NCBI GenBank assembly: GCA_019636475.1
Contig: JAHBXN010000005.1
Coordinates: 1-64,000 of the forward strand
Origin: Phycisphaerae bacterium
GTDB taxonomy: Bacteria > Planctomycetota > Phycisphaerae > UBA1845 > UTPLA1
DNA: 64,000 nucleotides
Direction: 5' to 3'
Shown here one piece after another: positions 8,630-17,308 of the stretch; position 1 is the first letter of the stretch, and the number at the start of each line of letters is the position of its first letter. Below the pieces are notes generated by a model that made no database searches, was not told the origin of the DNA, and saw only the letters and a program-made list of their open reading frames with translations. The translations under genes and the position numbers were made by a program.

Positions 8630-8924
8630 CTCTCACCTCGTGGACTGTAATGCGGCAGCGAAGTTCGCGCCGAAATAGCCAGACACAAATTCAGGAATGC
8701 TGACGATTGACGAGGGGAGAACCGAGACAGGCGCCGGCGGGCGTCGCTTGAATCATTCGATTATACGGCCGATCGGGCGGATGCGACAAGTCCTGCACCA
8801 TCGCGATCTCGAACCGTTTCGGGTTCTCGTTAGTCAAAATTCGTGGAAAACCGCTCCGGCCGAGCCTAAGCTACCCGCAACATCGTCACAAACCAAAGTG
8901 AAACTTCTGATTGGAGATACGCTT

Positions 8925-9506
8925 ATGAAACTGCTGGCCGCTCTGATGGTGGGAACGATGACTGTCACCGGGCTTGCGTTCACCACGAACGCCAACAATG
9001 CCGAGCCTGAAAACTACAAGATCGACAATTCGCACTCCTCCGTCCACTTTCGAATCAAGCACCTGGGTGTCAGTTACTGCTATGGCCGTTTCAATGAAAT
9101 CGACGGCAGGCTGACGATGTCCGGCGACGATAAAAACGCGCTCGAAATCACCATCAAGGCCGACTCCATCGATAGCAACGACAAGAAGCGCGACGACCAC
9201 CTTCGCGGGCCGGACTTTTTCAACGTCAAGCAGTTTCCCGTCATCAGCTTCAAGAGCAGCGAGTTCAAGAAAAGCGGGACCGACCAGTTCAAGGTAACCG
9301 GCGATCTCACAATGCACGGCGTCACGAAATCCGTCACGGTCACGCTCGATCACATCGGATCGGGCAAGGATCCCTGGGGCGGACAGCGCACCGGCTTCGA
9401 AGGCACCTTCGAAGTCAAGCGAAGCGACTTTGGCATCAGCTACATGCCGGGCGGGCTTGGAGAAGATGTCCGGATCATTGTTGCTCTCGAAGCAATCAAA
9501 CAGTGA
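8925..9506 (+). CDS. YceI-family periplasmic lipid-binding protein
   Basis: This 193-residue protein has a signal peptide (MKLLAALMVGTMTVTGLAF, cleavage near residue 22-24) and one YceI beta-barrel: YKIDNSHSSVHFRIKHLGVSY at the start, DDHLRGPDFFNVKQFPVISFKS in the middle and LTMHGVTKSVTVTL with FGISYMPGGLGEDVRIIVALEA at the end. YceI barrels bind long isoprenoid-type lipids and act in the periplasm. The start at ATG 8925 has GGAGA nine bases upstream; the longer frame from 8697 has no signal peptide in front and is rejected. It is a single gene, with no partner such as cytochrome b561 beside it. Confidence 0.93.
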   Translation: MKLLAALMVGTMTVTGLAFTTNANNAEPENYKIDNSHSSVHFRIKHLGVSYCYGRFNEIDGRLTMSGDDKNALEITIKADSIDSNDKKRDDHLRGPDFFNVKQFPVISFKSSEFKKSGTDQFKVTGDLTMHGVTKSVTVTLDHIGSGKDPWGGQRTGFEGTFEVKRSDFGISYMPGGLGEDVRIIVALEAIKQ

Positions 9507-9575
9507 TTCGATAATCAATGACGCGGGCATCGCCGCGTTGACCGGCTTGAGGCATCACGACGCGGCGGTCCATTC

Positions 9576-10457
9576 ATGTTTGACACGCAGGCGATCATCG
9601 ACATCCTCGTGCTGCCCGTCGCAGCCGCGATCGTCATCGGCGGAATCCTCTTCCTCATGACGCGCGGCCGCGACGAGCGGGCATGGCCGAATCGACTGGG
9701 CGGACTCGTCATCTTCGCGACATATGCCGTTGGACAGTTCGCCCGATTTCAGCAGCCGAACTGGAGCAACCCCCAGTCGGTCGATGCGTGGCGATGGATC
9801 CTGCCGTGCGCCCTGGCCGCAACACTTGTTCTGATGCTGGATGCGTGGCTTAATCGCGCCTGGATACGCTGGACGCTCCGGCCGCTGCTTATCGCCGCGC
9901 TCGCTGCGACCACGCTCCAGCCGTTCATCCGTCACACCTGGGATCCCAATGAGACCGCAACGTGGATGATCGGGATCACCATCGTGGGCACAATATGGTG
10001 GGCGTTGGTCGAGGCGGCCGGCACGAAAATCCGTGGCAACTGGTTCGCCGGGCACTGGCTTCTCGTCACCTTCGGCGGCGGTGCGATCCTCGTGCTTTCC
10101 GGAAGCCAGACCTATCTTGAACTGATGATAATGCTCGGGGCCGGTGTCGGCGTCTGCATGATCCTTCAAATGCTCGGCAAACGCGCGCTCGCCGCCGGAC
10201 TATTCTCCGTCGCACCGCTCATCGTGGTCGGCGTGTTTCTCAACGGACGGTTTTTTCTAGATATGGCATGGTGGCGCGTCATTACGCCGATTGCTGCGCC
10301 GCTCGCCTGCCTTGTGCCGGGTATCCTGCTGAAGTCGGACGCAAGGCCGCTGATTTCAGGAATGCTCCGAACCGCTGCCGTCGGCCTGGCGCTGGCCGGC
10401 GCAGTTGTACCCGCCATCATGGCCTACGATCAGAATCCCTACAGCGGCGGATACTAA
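9576..10457 (+). CDS. Polytopic membrane protein of unknown function
   Basis: The 293-residue product contains about eight hydrophobic helices spread over its full length, starting at residues 7-28 (ILVLPVAAAIVIGGILFLM). Polar loops are short and there are no obvious catalytic or ligand motifs. I do not recognise a family. It follows the YceI gene by 70 bases on the same strand but has no strong ribosome-binding site, so the two may or may not be co-transcribed. It faces the convergent Cys-rich secreted protein gene 15 bases downstream. Confidence 0.72.
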   Translation: MFDTQAIIDILVLPVAAAIVIGGILFLMTRGRDERAWPNRLGGLVIFATYAVGQFARFQQPNWSNPQSVDAWRWILPCALAATLVLMLDAWLNRAWIRWTLRPLLIAALAATTLQPFIRHTWDPNETATWMIGITIVGTIWWALVEAAGTKIRGNWFAGHWLLVTFGGGAILVLSGSQTYLELMIMLGAGVGVCMILQMLGKRALAAGLFSVAPLIVVGVFLNGRFFLDMAWWRVITPIAAPLACLVPGILLKSDARPLISGMLRTAAVGLALAGAVVPAIMAYDQNPYSGGY

Positions 10458-10472
10458 ACCGTTTTCAAGACA

Positions 10473-12281
10473 TCACGGCGCCGACAGCAGCGCATTGACC
10501 ATCCCGCTGATGTCTCCCAGATCCAGCGTCGAAGAGCCGTTGAAGTCCCCGGCACAGACCTGGCTCGGTGTTCCACCGTTCACCAGCGCACTGCTGAAGA
10601 CCTGCACATCCAAACCGTTCACAAGGTTGTCATCGTTCAGATCGCCGTCGGCCGGAGGGCAGGACGGTGTGCAGCCGGTCGCACAATTCGTCCCGGGGCC
10701 TGCCCAACTCGCGCCGGAGATGATGCCGCACTGGGCCTGGAGCAGCAGGAGGCATCCGCCATTGCTCAGGCAGCACGCTCCGCTTGGTTGCGGACAGTTC
10801 GCCGACGCACAGGATACTCCGCTTTGATAGGCGCCTCCCTGGTTCTGACAATCAACGACGGTGCCAAAAGTGCATGCGCCGGTCGGCAGACAGCATGCGC
10901 CTTGCGGACACGAAAAACCATTGCAGGTCGATCCGACACCCTGAAACTGTCCGCCCAGTTGCTGCGTGCAATCCGGTTTCGTCACCTCCAGGCAGTTCGT
11001 ATTTCCGCTGCCGAAACAGCAGCCGCCGACGCACGCCGCAGCCCCGCACTCCGTAAAGGGGCCCTTGAAAGTGCCGCCATACACCGACGTGCAGGTCTGC
11101 ATATCGACGGAAAGACACGGCACTTCGGAGGTGTTGGTGCAGCACGCGCCTTCAGGTTGCTGGCATTGCACCTGAGCGCATGTGAGATTCTGAAAGAAAC
11201 TCTCGCCGACACCAAGGCATGAGTTAATAATGACGTTTTCACTGCAGGTGCCATTGATACGGCAGCACGCGCCCATCGGCTGCGGACACTGATTCGGCGT
11301 GCAACTGGTCCCTTCGCCGCCCCAGTTACTACCGGCGATCTGGCAATCCGACTCGGTTGTCACCGTGCAGTTTCCGTTCGAAGGATTGCAGCATCGACCG
11401 AAGCCGGCGCAAAAGAAGGGTGTGAATGTTGCCCGGAACACCCAATCGCCGCTCGGCATGCCGGTCGAGGTGAAGTTGAACCAGCCGTTCGGAGACAGAG
11501 TACACAATCCCGTGGCTCCCGGGCACGCCCGGGCATAAAGCCAGTTGTTCGCGGCCGACGCCAGACCGTCCGTATCCGTCGCTGGAAATGCGTTTGTGGT
11601 CGACTGAGGCGGACAACAGACGGCCGGGAGATTTCCAAGCCCGCAGGAACATGTGGCCGTCGGCGGATTGTTGTGATGATCGATTCGAATGCCGATGCTG
11701 AACCGGTTCGAGCCGTTGTTACCGACGATGATCTGCTCCGGATCGTTGGGATCAATGCTGACCTGGATATTCAGGCCGGCCGTTCCCGGGCCGATGCGGG
11801 CATGCGGCAGTATGAGATCATCCGAAGAAAACTCGAAAATCTGATTGCCGTTGTTCGGTGCGCCCTCCCAGACGATGACGGTGTACTGCGTGACCGTCTG
11901 GACCGTGGCGGCCTGCGTACCCAGAATGAATTCCATCGTGTCGATGCGAAGGGGAAAATCGCCCGCAGGCTGTACATAGGTCACCGCACCGATCTCGGTT
12001 TCGACCATGCCGCCCTGCAGGTTGTAGGAGCCTCCGGAAAACAGACCCGGATTAGCGTAGGTCCGCTGCTGCTGCGGGCACGTCCCTCTCGGCTCGCCGC
12101 CGCCGGAGCCGTCTCCTTCCAGCGGAATCGGCGTCATGACCACGTTGAATTTCGGCACATGGGACAGGTCGATACGCGTTTCAATCGTCTCTCCTGCCAA
12201 GGCCGCTCTGCAACATACGGCGACAAGAATGCCGGCTGCATATTGAAGGAAAAACGAACGGGAAGTGCGGCATTTTAACAT
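10473..12281 (-). CDS. Secreted Cys-rich repeat protein with dockerin-like C-terminus
   Basis: The 602-residue protein begins with a signal peptide (cleavage near RAALA-GE, residue 29), then a beta-rich domain of about 250 residues, then a series of about six Cys-rich repeats of 40-55 residues. Each repeat has the pattern GACC-x(3-5)-G-x-C, an internal C, GG or G-x-G, then C-x(4)-C and often CPQP. The end carries paired Ca-binding-type motifs (DGDLNDDNLVNGLDVQVFSS and GDFNGSSTLDLGDISGMVNA). Such proteins are common in planctomycetes and are presumed extracellular or cell-surface; no enzymatic domain is seen. GGAGAG lies just upstream of the start. The many cysteines imply oxidative folding outside the cytoplasm. 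Confidence 0.85.
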   Translation of the reverse strand: MLKCRTSRSFFLQYAAGILVAVCCRAALAGETIETRIDLSHVPKFNVVMTPIPLEGDGSGGGEPRGTCPQQQRTYANPGLFSGGSYNLQGGMVETEIGAVTYVQPAGDFPLRIDTMEFILGTQAATVQTVTQYTVIVWEGAPNNGNQIFEFSSDDLILPHARIGPGTAGLNIQVSIDPNDPEQIIVGNNGSNRFSIGIRIDHHNNPPTATCSCGLGNLPAVCCPPQSTTNAFPATDTDGLASAANNWLYARACPGATGLCTLSPNGWFNFTSTGMPSGDWVFRATFTPFFCAGFGRCCNPSNGNCTVTTESDCQIAGSNWGGEGTSCTPNQCPQPMGACCRINGTCSENVIINSCLGVGESFFQNLTCAQVQCQQPEGACCTNTSEVPCLSVDMQTCTSVYGGTFKGPFTECGAAACVGGCCFGSGNTNCLEVTKPDCTQQLGGQFQGVGSTCNGFSCPQGACCLPTGACTFGTVVDCQNQGGAYQSGVSCASANCPQPSGACCLSNGGCLLLLQAQCGIISGASWAGPGTNCATGCTPSCPPADGDLNDDNLVNGLDVQVFSSALVNGGTPSQVCAGDFNGSSTLDLGDISGMVNALLSAP

Positions 12282-12561
12282 TCGGGCTCTCCGTGCCTGT
12301 CGGGATCAACGATCAGGTTTTCTGGACATCTGGTTCGTCAGGCGTAGGGAAGTGCCGGCGCAAAACCATCGAAGCGACGGCCGCCGACCCGGAAGGCATG
12401 ACTGGCCCAGAGAATGCGAGTTCTCGGACCTGGACTAACCTATTCCACATCCCTCCTTGAATTATCCCAACCCTAGGCCCGAAATTCAATCTTTCTTTCT
12501 GGCAAATTGAGATGGTTCGACATTCCGCCCGGATGATTGTGTGGCCGAGCGTCCTGCAAGA

Positions 12562-13458
12562 TCATGCCCACGTCTGCATTTGAACGATCTGAAAACGCGT
12601 CGCGTCGTGACAACAGCCAAATGCGGTCTGTCGCCAATCCTCCGCCGATTCACGATCATCAAAAATCGCGAAGAGCGTGCTTCCGCTACCCGTCATTCGG
12701 ACGCGGACACCACGCAGACCGTCGAGCGTTTTGTGCAGCGCATTCAGCGCCGGGGACAGTGCGAACGCCGGCGCTTCGAGATCGTTGAACAACTGATCGG
12801 CGAGCGCCGCGGCAGTGGATAAGGGCGCGGGCCCCTTCGGCGATAGGCTCCGAGGCGCCGTCGCGCCGGCGGATCCGCACGCCGCCCACGCGCGATAGAC
12901 GTCCGCGGTCGAAAGCGGAAAAGGAGGCAGAATCAGACAGACCCAGAATGCCTTGTTCATCGTGAGCGCCGATAGTCGTTCGCCGCGCCCCGCCATGAAC
13001 ATCGGCCCGCGATGAAGGAAAAATGGAACGTCCGAACCCAGTGCCGCGCCGAGTTCCGCCAGACGCTCCACTGACCAATTCAGATTCCAGAGTTCATTCA
13101 GACCGATCAGTGTGCACGCCGCATCACTGCTGCCGCCACCCAGACCCGCGCCCGCCGGTATGAATTTGGTCAGCTGAATCGCAACCTCGGCAGGCCGATT
13201 AGCCGCCTGCGCCATCGCGATGGCCGCTTTGCAGACGAGATTGTCAGGGCCGCCGGGAACGCCGATCGCTGAGTCTGCGCCAGCGCCGCTGATTTCGAGA
13301 GTCAGCGCGTCCGACGGCGCCAGCCACAGCCGATCCGTCCAATCGAGCTTGACCACCCACGACTCGATCTCGTGAAAACCGTCGTCCCGTCGACCGCGCA
13401 CCGCCAGCGCGAGATTGATCTTGGCCGGTGGTGAAAACTCGATGCGGGATGCCGTCAT
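12562..13458 (-). CDS. ispE: 4-diphosphocytidyl-2-C-methyl-D-erythritol kinase
   Basis: IspE phosphorylates CDP-methylerythritol in the non-mevalonate (MEP) isoprenoid pathway in the cytoplasm. The 298-residue protein is a GHMP kinase of normal length: PAKINLAL near the start (Lys13), the ATP-binding loop PAGAGLGGGSSDAA (101-114), GSDVPFF with Asp143, and the C-terminal RMTGSGSTLFAIF. Lys13 and Asp143 correspond to the catalytic pair known in E. coli IspE. It is a single gene, divergent from the tRNA-Leu gene with about 190 bases between. This shows the organism makes isoprenoids by the MEP route. Confidence 0.96.
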   Translation of the reverse strand: MTASRIEFSPPAKINLALAVRGRRDDGFHEIESWVVKLDWTDRLWLAPSDALTLEISGAGADSAIGVPGGPDNLVCKAAIAMAQAANRPAEVAIQLTKFIPAGAGLGGGSSDAACTLIGLNELWNLNWSVERLAELGAALGSDVPFFLHRGPMFMAGRGERLSALTMNKAFWVCLILPPFPLSTADVYRAWAACGSAGATAPRSLSPKGPAPLSTAAALADQLFNDLEAPAFALSPALNALHKTLDGLRGVRVRMTGSGSTLFAIFDDRESAEDWRQTAFGCCHDATRFQIVQMQTWA

Positions 13459-13647
13459 TCAATGCTCCAAACAGCCCCTCGATAGGTTATCATAATCCGC
13501 GCGAGCCGACGACGCCCGTGTGCGAACCGCACATGACGCTTGCGGAAGCCGAATCAGGCGTGGAAGATGGATCGTTGCGTTTGAACCGGCGGAGAGGAAG
13601 CCGAACCGCTTACTCCACGGTCAGGCCGATGAACCGAAGAAACGACT

Positions 13648-13731
13648 GGGCGTGTGGCGAAATTGGTATACGCTGGGGACTTAAAATCCCTTGTCCGCAA
13701 GGACGTGCGGGTTCGATTCCCGCCACGCCCA
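13648..13731 (+). tRNA. tRNA-Leu(UAA)
   Basis: The 84-base gene folds as a class II tRNA: acceptor arms GGGCGTG and CACGCCC pair fully, the D arm is GCG/CGC with AAATTGGTATA, the anticodon arm GGGGA-CTTAAAA-TCCC gives anticodon TAA, the long variable arm TTGTCC-GCAA-GGAC forms a stem, and the T arm is GCGGG-TTCGATT-CCCGC. Discriminator A at 13731 is right for leucine. CCA is not encoded. The last 19 bases before the discriminator recur exactly at 27151-27169. Confidence 0.97.
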
Positions 13732-14216
13732 ATGACACACGAGTGACACCGACTTACCCCGATCTCATTCAATCCGCATTGCATTCGGCGGCATAATCTG
13801 CGGGGCCGCAAGCCGATTGTGTCTGCCCCGCGCGTTGACATCATTTCATGCAGGTCCGCAATCGATGACCGCTCGCGCCATCCCCGGGGCGATTCAGCCG
13901 TACCTCGGCATCGCCTCGGCTTGCGGGCACGTTCACCCTTCCCAACCACCGCCGCCCGACATGAGCGCCGTGGCAGCCGGAATTGGAAAACCGTTCGGCA
14001 AGCCCCGTGAATCGCGACCCGTCGCCCATGGTATCCAAAGAGATACCTAAACATCCCCCTCCACGATTCCCTAACGTAATGGCATCCGGACGCGTGGTGT
14101 CAACGTGACCCGCAAGGTCCGGAAGCTGAGCCGGGAGCGGCGATTCAGGGCGCGATGCTTGTGGCATCTCCAGCCCGCGCTTCGCCTGCGTCTGAGCTCG
14201 CGGTCGGGAGAAAGCC
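13732..14216 (+). other. Intergenic region after tRNA-Leu
   Basis: About 485 bases without a supported gene. Reading frames here on either strand lack ribosome-binding sites and have arginine/proline-rich shadow composition. GGGAGAAAGCC directly before 14217 is the ribosome-binding site of the next gene. No integrase gene or further tRNA is present. Confidence 0.6.
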
Positions 14217-16529
14217 ATGAAGGTCTTGAGCACATCGATCAACAAGTCTCGCCGATTACAACGTTTTTGCACCCTCGCATTGGCAGCATGGACGGTAAGC
14301 CTGGGGGGCGGCGTCGCGCTGGCCGCGCCCGGCGCTCGTCCGGTCCTGCCCTCGGGAGGTAATAATCGTATTGTCCCGACCGACGCGATTCCGCGCGCCC
14401 TATCGACACAGGACCTCAACTCAGGATTAACGCCGGCGGATCTTGTCACGACTCTGCTCGGCCCCGGCGTGACGGTTTCGAATATCACCTACACCGGTAC
14501 AGCCAACGCGGCCGGCATATTCAGCGGCGGCACCGGCATCGTGGATTTTCCGAGCGGCATCATCCTGAGCAGTGGCGACATCTCCTTTGTCGTGGGTCCG
14601 AACAGCCAGGACAGCACCAGCGGCGTGAATCTGGGTTTCGGCGACCCGAATCTGGACGCACTGATCCCCGGTTACACGACCTATGATGCGTGCAGCCTGG
14701 AATTCGATTTCTATTGCACGGGGACGCAGATCATCCAGTTCCAGTATGTATTCTCCTCGGAAGAGTACAACGAATGGGTCAACACGGCCTTCAACGACGT
14801 ATTCGGATTCTTCCTCAACGGCGTGAATATTGCCCTCATACCGGGAAGCGCGGGAACGCCGGTCAGCATCAACAACCTGAACTGCAACAACCCCTTCAAC
14901 CCGCCGTCGGGCAGCTTCTGCAACCTCTTCGTCAACAACCGGTGCGCTGACATTCCGCCGGGCCTGTTTCCATGTGTCGGCGTTCGCGACACGGAGATGG
15001 ACGGACTGACCGTCGTACTCACCGCGACCGGCACGCTCAATCCCGGAATAAACCATATCAAGCTGGCCATCGCCGACGCCGGCGATCAGGTTCTCGACTC
15101 CAACGTCTTCATTCAGGGACAAAGCTTCACTTGCGGTACGCCGACAGGCGCCTGCTGTGACACCGCGGCAAACTCCTGTACCGACCTCGTTACGGAAGCG
15201 GGTTGCGTGGGGGCGAACAAGGTTTGGAGTGTCGGACTCAGGTGCGATCAACTCGTTCCTCCCTGCACGTCAGCCCCCCCGCCGCTCGGAACAAACTGTG
15301 CGAATCCGATTCCCATCACCTCCATCCCCTTCGTTGACACCAACACCACCGCAGACAAGGGCAACGACTACACGAACTCCTGCCTCGGTCAATACGACAA
15401 CGGCAATGACATTCTTTACAGACTTGAGCTTGGAAGCGCCCAATGTGTCGACATCACCGTGACCGGCGCCCAGGCGGGCGACGATTGGATCGGCGTCGCG
15501 CTCGATGATGTCTGCCCGCCGAACGGCACATGTATTGCGCAGGCAACCAGTCAGGGCAACGTCGCAACCATCACGGGACTAAACCTCGCCTCGGGTGTGT
15601 ACTACCTGATGATTGACCGGTGGCCACTGGCGAGCGAAAGCCTCAATTTCACATTGACGGTCACAACGTGCGGAGGTGCGGCAACCGGCGCCTGCTGCGA
15701 CTCGTCGACTCAGGTCTGCACCAATAACGTCCTGGAGGCCAACTGCCAGGGGCCAACCCAGTCGTGGACCGTCGGCGTCCAGTGCGGCCAGTTGATCCCG
15801 CCCTGTTCCCCCGAGGCGGACGTCGTTGGTCAGGATTGCGAATTTCCGATTATCGTGAATTCCCTGCCATACGACGATATCAACACCACAACCGACAAGA
15901 AGGAAGACTATTCCAACACCTGCCTTGGCGTTTACGACGACGGCGATGACGTCATGTATAAGATCAACCTGACGACTGAGCGTTGTGTCGATATCACCGT
16001 GGCGGGAGCCACGGCGGCTGACAACTCGATCGGAGTGGTGCTGGACAATGTGTGCCCGCCGGGTGCCTCTTGCATGGCACAGTCGACCACGCCGGGAACG
16101 CTCGTCTCCATCAACAACCTGATGTTGTCCCCTGGTGTCTATTACCTCATGATCGATCGCAAGCCCGGGCCCGGAGGCGCCGAGACGCTGAATTACCGCT
16201 TGACGATCGCGGATTGCCCGGCGACGTTGGGCGCCTGCTGCCTGCAGGATGGCACTTGCGCACAGTTGATCGAAGCGGACTGCTTTAACGCCAGTGGCAT
16301 GTCGTGGACCATTGATTCGGCATGTTCGCCCAACCCCTGCGCCTACTACGCCAAGGGCGATGTGAATTGCGACCACGCCGTTGACCTGGCCGACATCCCA
16401 TACTTCGTCGATGCGCTGATCGGCGATTACACCGGATGCGACATCACCCTGGCGGACATGAACGATTCCGGCACGGCCGATGGCGAGGACATCCAGTTGT
16501 TTGTCTCCGACGCACTGCTCGGCCCGTGA
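14217..16529 (+). CDS. Secreted choice-of-anchor-L protein with Cys-rich repeats and dockerin-like end
   Basis: This 770-residue protein has a signal peptide (cleavage near VALAA, residue ~37) and then a choice-of-anchor L domain: LSTQDLNSGLTPADLVTTLLG, FSGGTGIVDFPSGIILSSGD, and FQYVFSSEEYNEWVNTAFNDVFGFFLNG are typical. Two copies of a unit of about 180 residues follow, each with a GACCD-type Cys repeat and a beta-sandwich (NSCLGQYDNGNDILYRLEL and NTCLGVYDDGDDVMYKINL), then a third GACC repeat. The last 60 residues hold paired Ca-binding-type motifs (GDVNCDHAVDLADIPYFVDA and DMNDSGTADGEDIQLFVSDA). It is probably a surface or matrix protein. The domain set gives no enzymatic role. Confidence 0.87.
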   Translation: MKVLSTSINKSRRLQRFCTLALAAWTVSLGGGVALAAPGARPVLPSGGNNRIVPTDAIPRALSTQDLNSGLTPADLVTTLLGPGVTVSNITYTGTANAAGIFSGGTGIVDFPSGIILSSGDISFVVGPNSQDSTSGVNLGFGDPNLDALIPGYTTYDACSLEFDFYCTGTQIIQFQYVFSSEEYNEWVNTAFNDVFGFFLNGVNIALIPGSAGTPVSINNLNCNNPFNPPSGSFCNLFVNNRCADIPPGLFPCVGVRDTEMDGLTVVLTATGTLNPGINHIKLAIADAGDQVLDSNVFIQGQSFTCGTPTGACCDTAANSCTDLVTEAGCVGANKVWSVGLRCDQLVPPCTSAPPPLGTNCANPIPITSIPFVDTNTTADKGNDYTNSCLGQYDNGNDILYRLELGSAQCVDITVTGAQAGDDWIGVALDDVCPPNGTCIAQATSQGNVATITGLNLASGVYYLMIDRWPLASESLNFTLTVTTCGGAATGACCDSSTQVCTNNVLEANCQGPTQSWTVGVQCGQLIPPCSPEADVVGQDCEFPIIVNSLPYDDINTTTDKKEDYSNTCLGVYDDGDDVMYKINLTTERCVDITVAGATAADNSIGVVLDNVCPPGASCMAQSTTPGTLVSINNLMLSPGVYYLMIDRKPGPGGAETLNYRLTIADCPATLGACCLQDGTCAQLIEADCFNASGMSWTIDSACSPNPCAYYAKGDVNCDHAVDLADIPYFVDALIGDYTGCDITLADMNDSGTADGEDIQLFVSDALLGP

Positions 16530-16636
16530 GCGGCCCGGCGGGACCGCGATAACAGCCGAATTGCCGCGATCGGATCGATCCAGTTCACGGGGTTCCGGTC
16601 GCGGCGTTCTTTGCAGGCGACAGACTGCCTGCGTAA

Positions 16637-17059
16637 TCAGATTTCGAAATCAGATACGCGCTCTGCGCGACGGCCGCAGGAATGCCACAACAGCAGGACC
16701 AGTTCGGTCTTGTCAGCCGTGTCGGTTTTGCGATGAAGATTCCGAAGGTGCCGCCGAACGGCGGGAACGGAGATATTGAGCGTCGACGCAATGACGGAAT
16801 TCTTGTGGGCAAAGCAACAGAGGTTGAGAACCTGCTGTTCGCGCGGCGTCAGGTCGCATGCGCCGGTCAGCGACGCAATCGCATCGCCGGCCATCGGCGG
16901 CAACTCCCGGGTCATGCGCAGGAGTTGAATCGTCGGATTCGGTTCCTCCAGTCGGCTGGCAGACGCGGACAGCTTCTTCGCCCGAGCGCCATCTGGCGAC
17001 CGATGTTCGCCCTGTCGCGGCCGGCCATGGAATAGAAGACGTGAAACGGCAACCATGTA
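16637..17059 (-). CDS. LuxR-type HTH transcriptional regulator, no receiver domain
   Basis: The 140-residue product ends in a GerE/LuxR helix-turn-helix: LTPREQQVLNLCCFAHKNSVIASTLNISVPAVRRHLRNLHRKTDTADKTELVLLLW, of which the TPREQQVL start and the RRHLRNLHRK recognition helix are diagnostic. The N-terminal about 70 residues contain no receiver or PAS signature. I chose ATG 17059 because GGGAGG lies eight bases upstream; the longer frame to 17185 would place the site inside the gene. It is divergent from the histidine kinase operon. A 13-base near-palindrome 57 bases upstream of the start matches one before 19571. Confidence 0.84.
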   Translation of the reverse strand, partial: YMVAVSRLLFHGRPRQGEHRSPDGARAKKLSASASRLEEPNPTIQLLRMTRELPPMAGDAIASLTGACDLTPREQQVLNLCCFAHKNSVIASTLNISVPAVRRHLRNLHRKTDTADKTELVLLLWHSCGRRAERVSDFEI

Positions 17060-17116
17060 GAGAACCTCCCTTTGTGTCACGTTCGCGGTAGGACTTTCGG
17101 CAAGGAAAATGCCAAC

Positions 17117-17129
17117 TGCATAATTTGCA
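17117..17129. promoter_or_regulatory. Candidate regulator site TGCATAATTTGCA
   Basis: A 13-base near-palindrome upstream of the LuxR-type gene (57 bases before its start). It differs at one position from TGCAAAATTTGCA at 19492-19504, which stands 66 bases before the unknown gene at 19571. The shared placement at both edges of a regulator/kinase/response-regulator block suggests one DNA-binding protein, perhaps one of those encoded between them. No binding data are available. Confidence 0.4.
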
Positions 17130-17271
17130 CAGCGCCTTACGCAGCGCGCGAGCCTCTTTTGCGCCGCGAAAAGCGGGCTTTTCAATTATCAGGACGCCTC
17201 TTCAGGGGCCGGTGAGTTGAAATCAGACAGACGGGAATTACAGCGCGTGCGTTTCGATACAAAGCCGCGTG

Positions 17272-17277
17272 TATAAT
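17272..17277 (+). promoter_or_regulatory. -10 element TATAAT before the histidine kinase gene
   Basis: TATAAT at 17272-17277 is a perfect -10 hexamer 32 bases before the chosen kinase start at 17309. The base stretch at the usual -35 position is a poor match, suggesting weak or activator-dependent initiation. An in-frame ATG at 17276 lies inside this hexamer and so cannot be the start. Confidence 0.5.
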
Positions 17278-17308
17278 GGCACATGGCGCGTATCGTGGGG
17301 AGTGTGAA

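Noticed and set aside
7997-8650. 217-codon plus-strand frame opposite the hypothetical gene at 7961-8629
   Set aside because: Composition is Arg/Cys/His-rich and it lacks a ribosome-binding site, whereas the minus-strand frame has GAGGTGAG and balanced composition.
14427-15251. 274-codon minus-strand frame in the choice-of-anchor-L gene
   Set aside because: It is a shadow of a well-supported secreted protein gene; the translated sequence is Val/Arg/Gly-rich with no recognisable domain.
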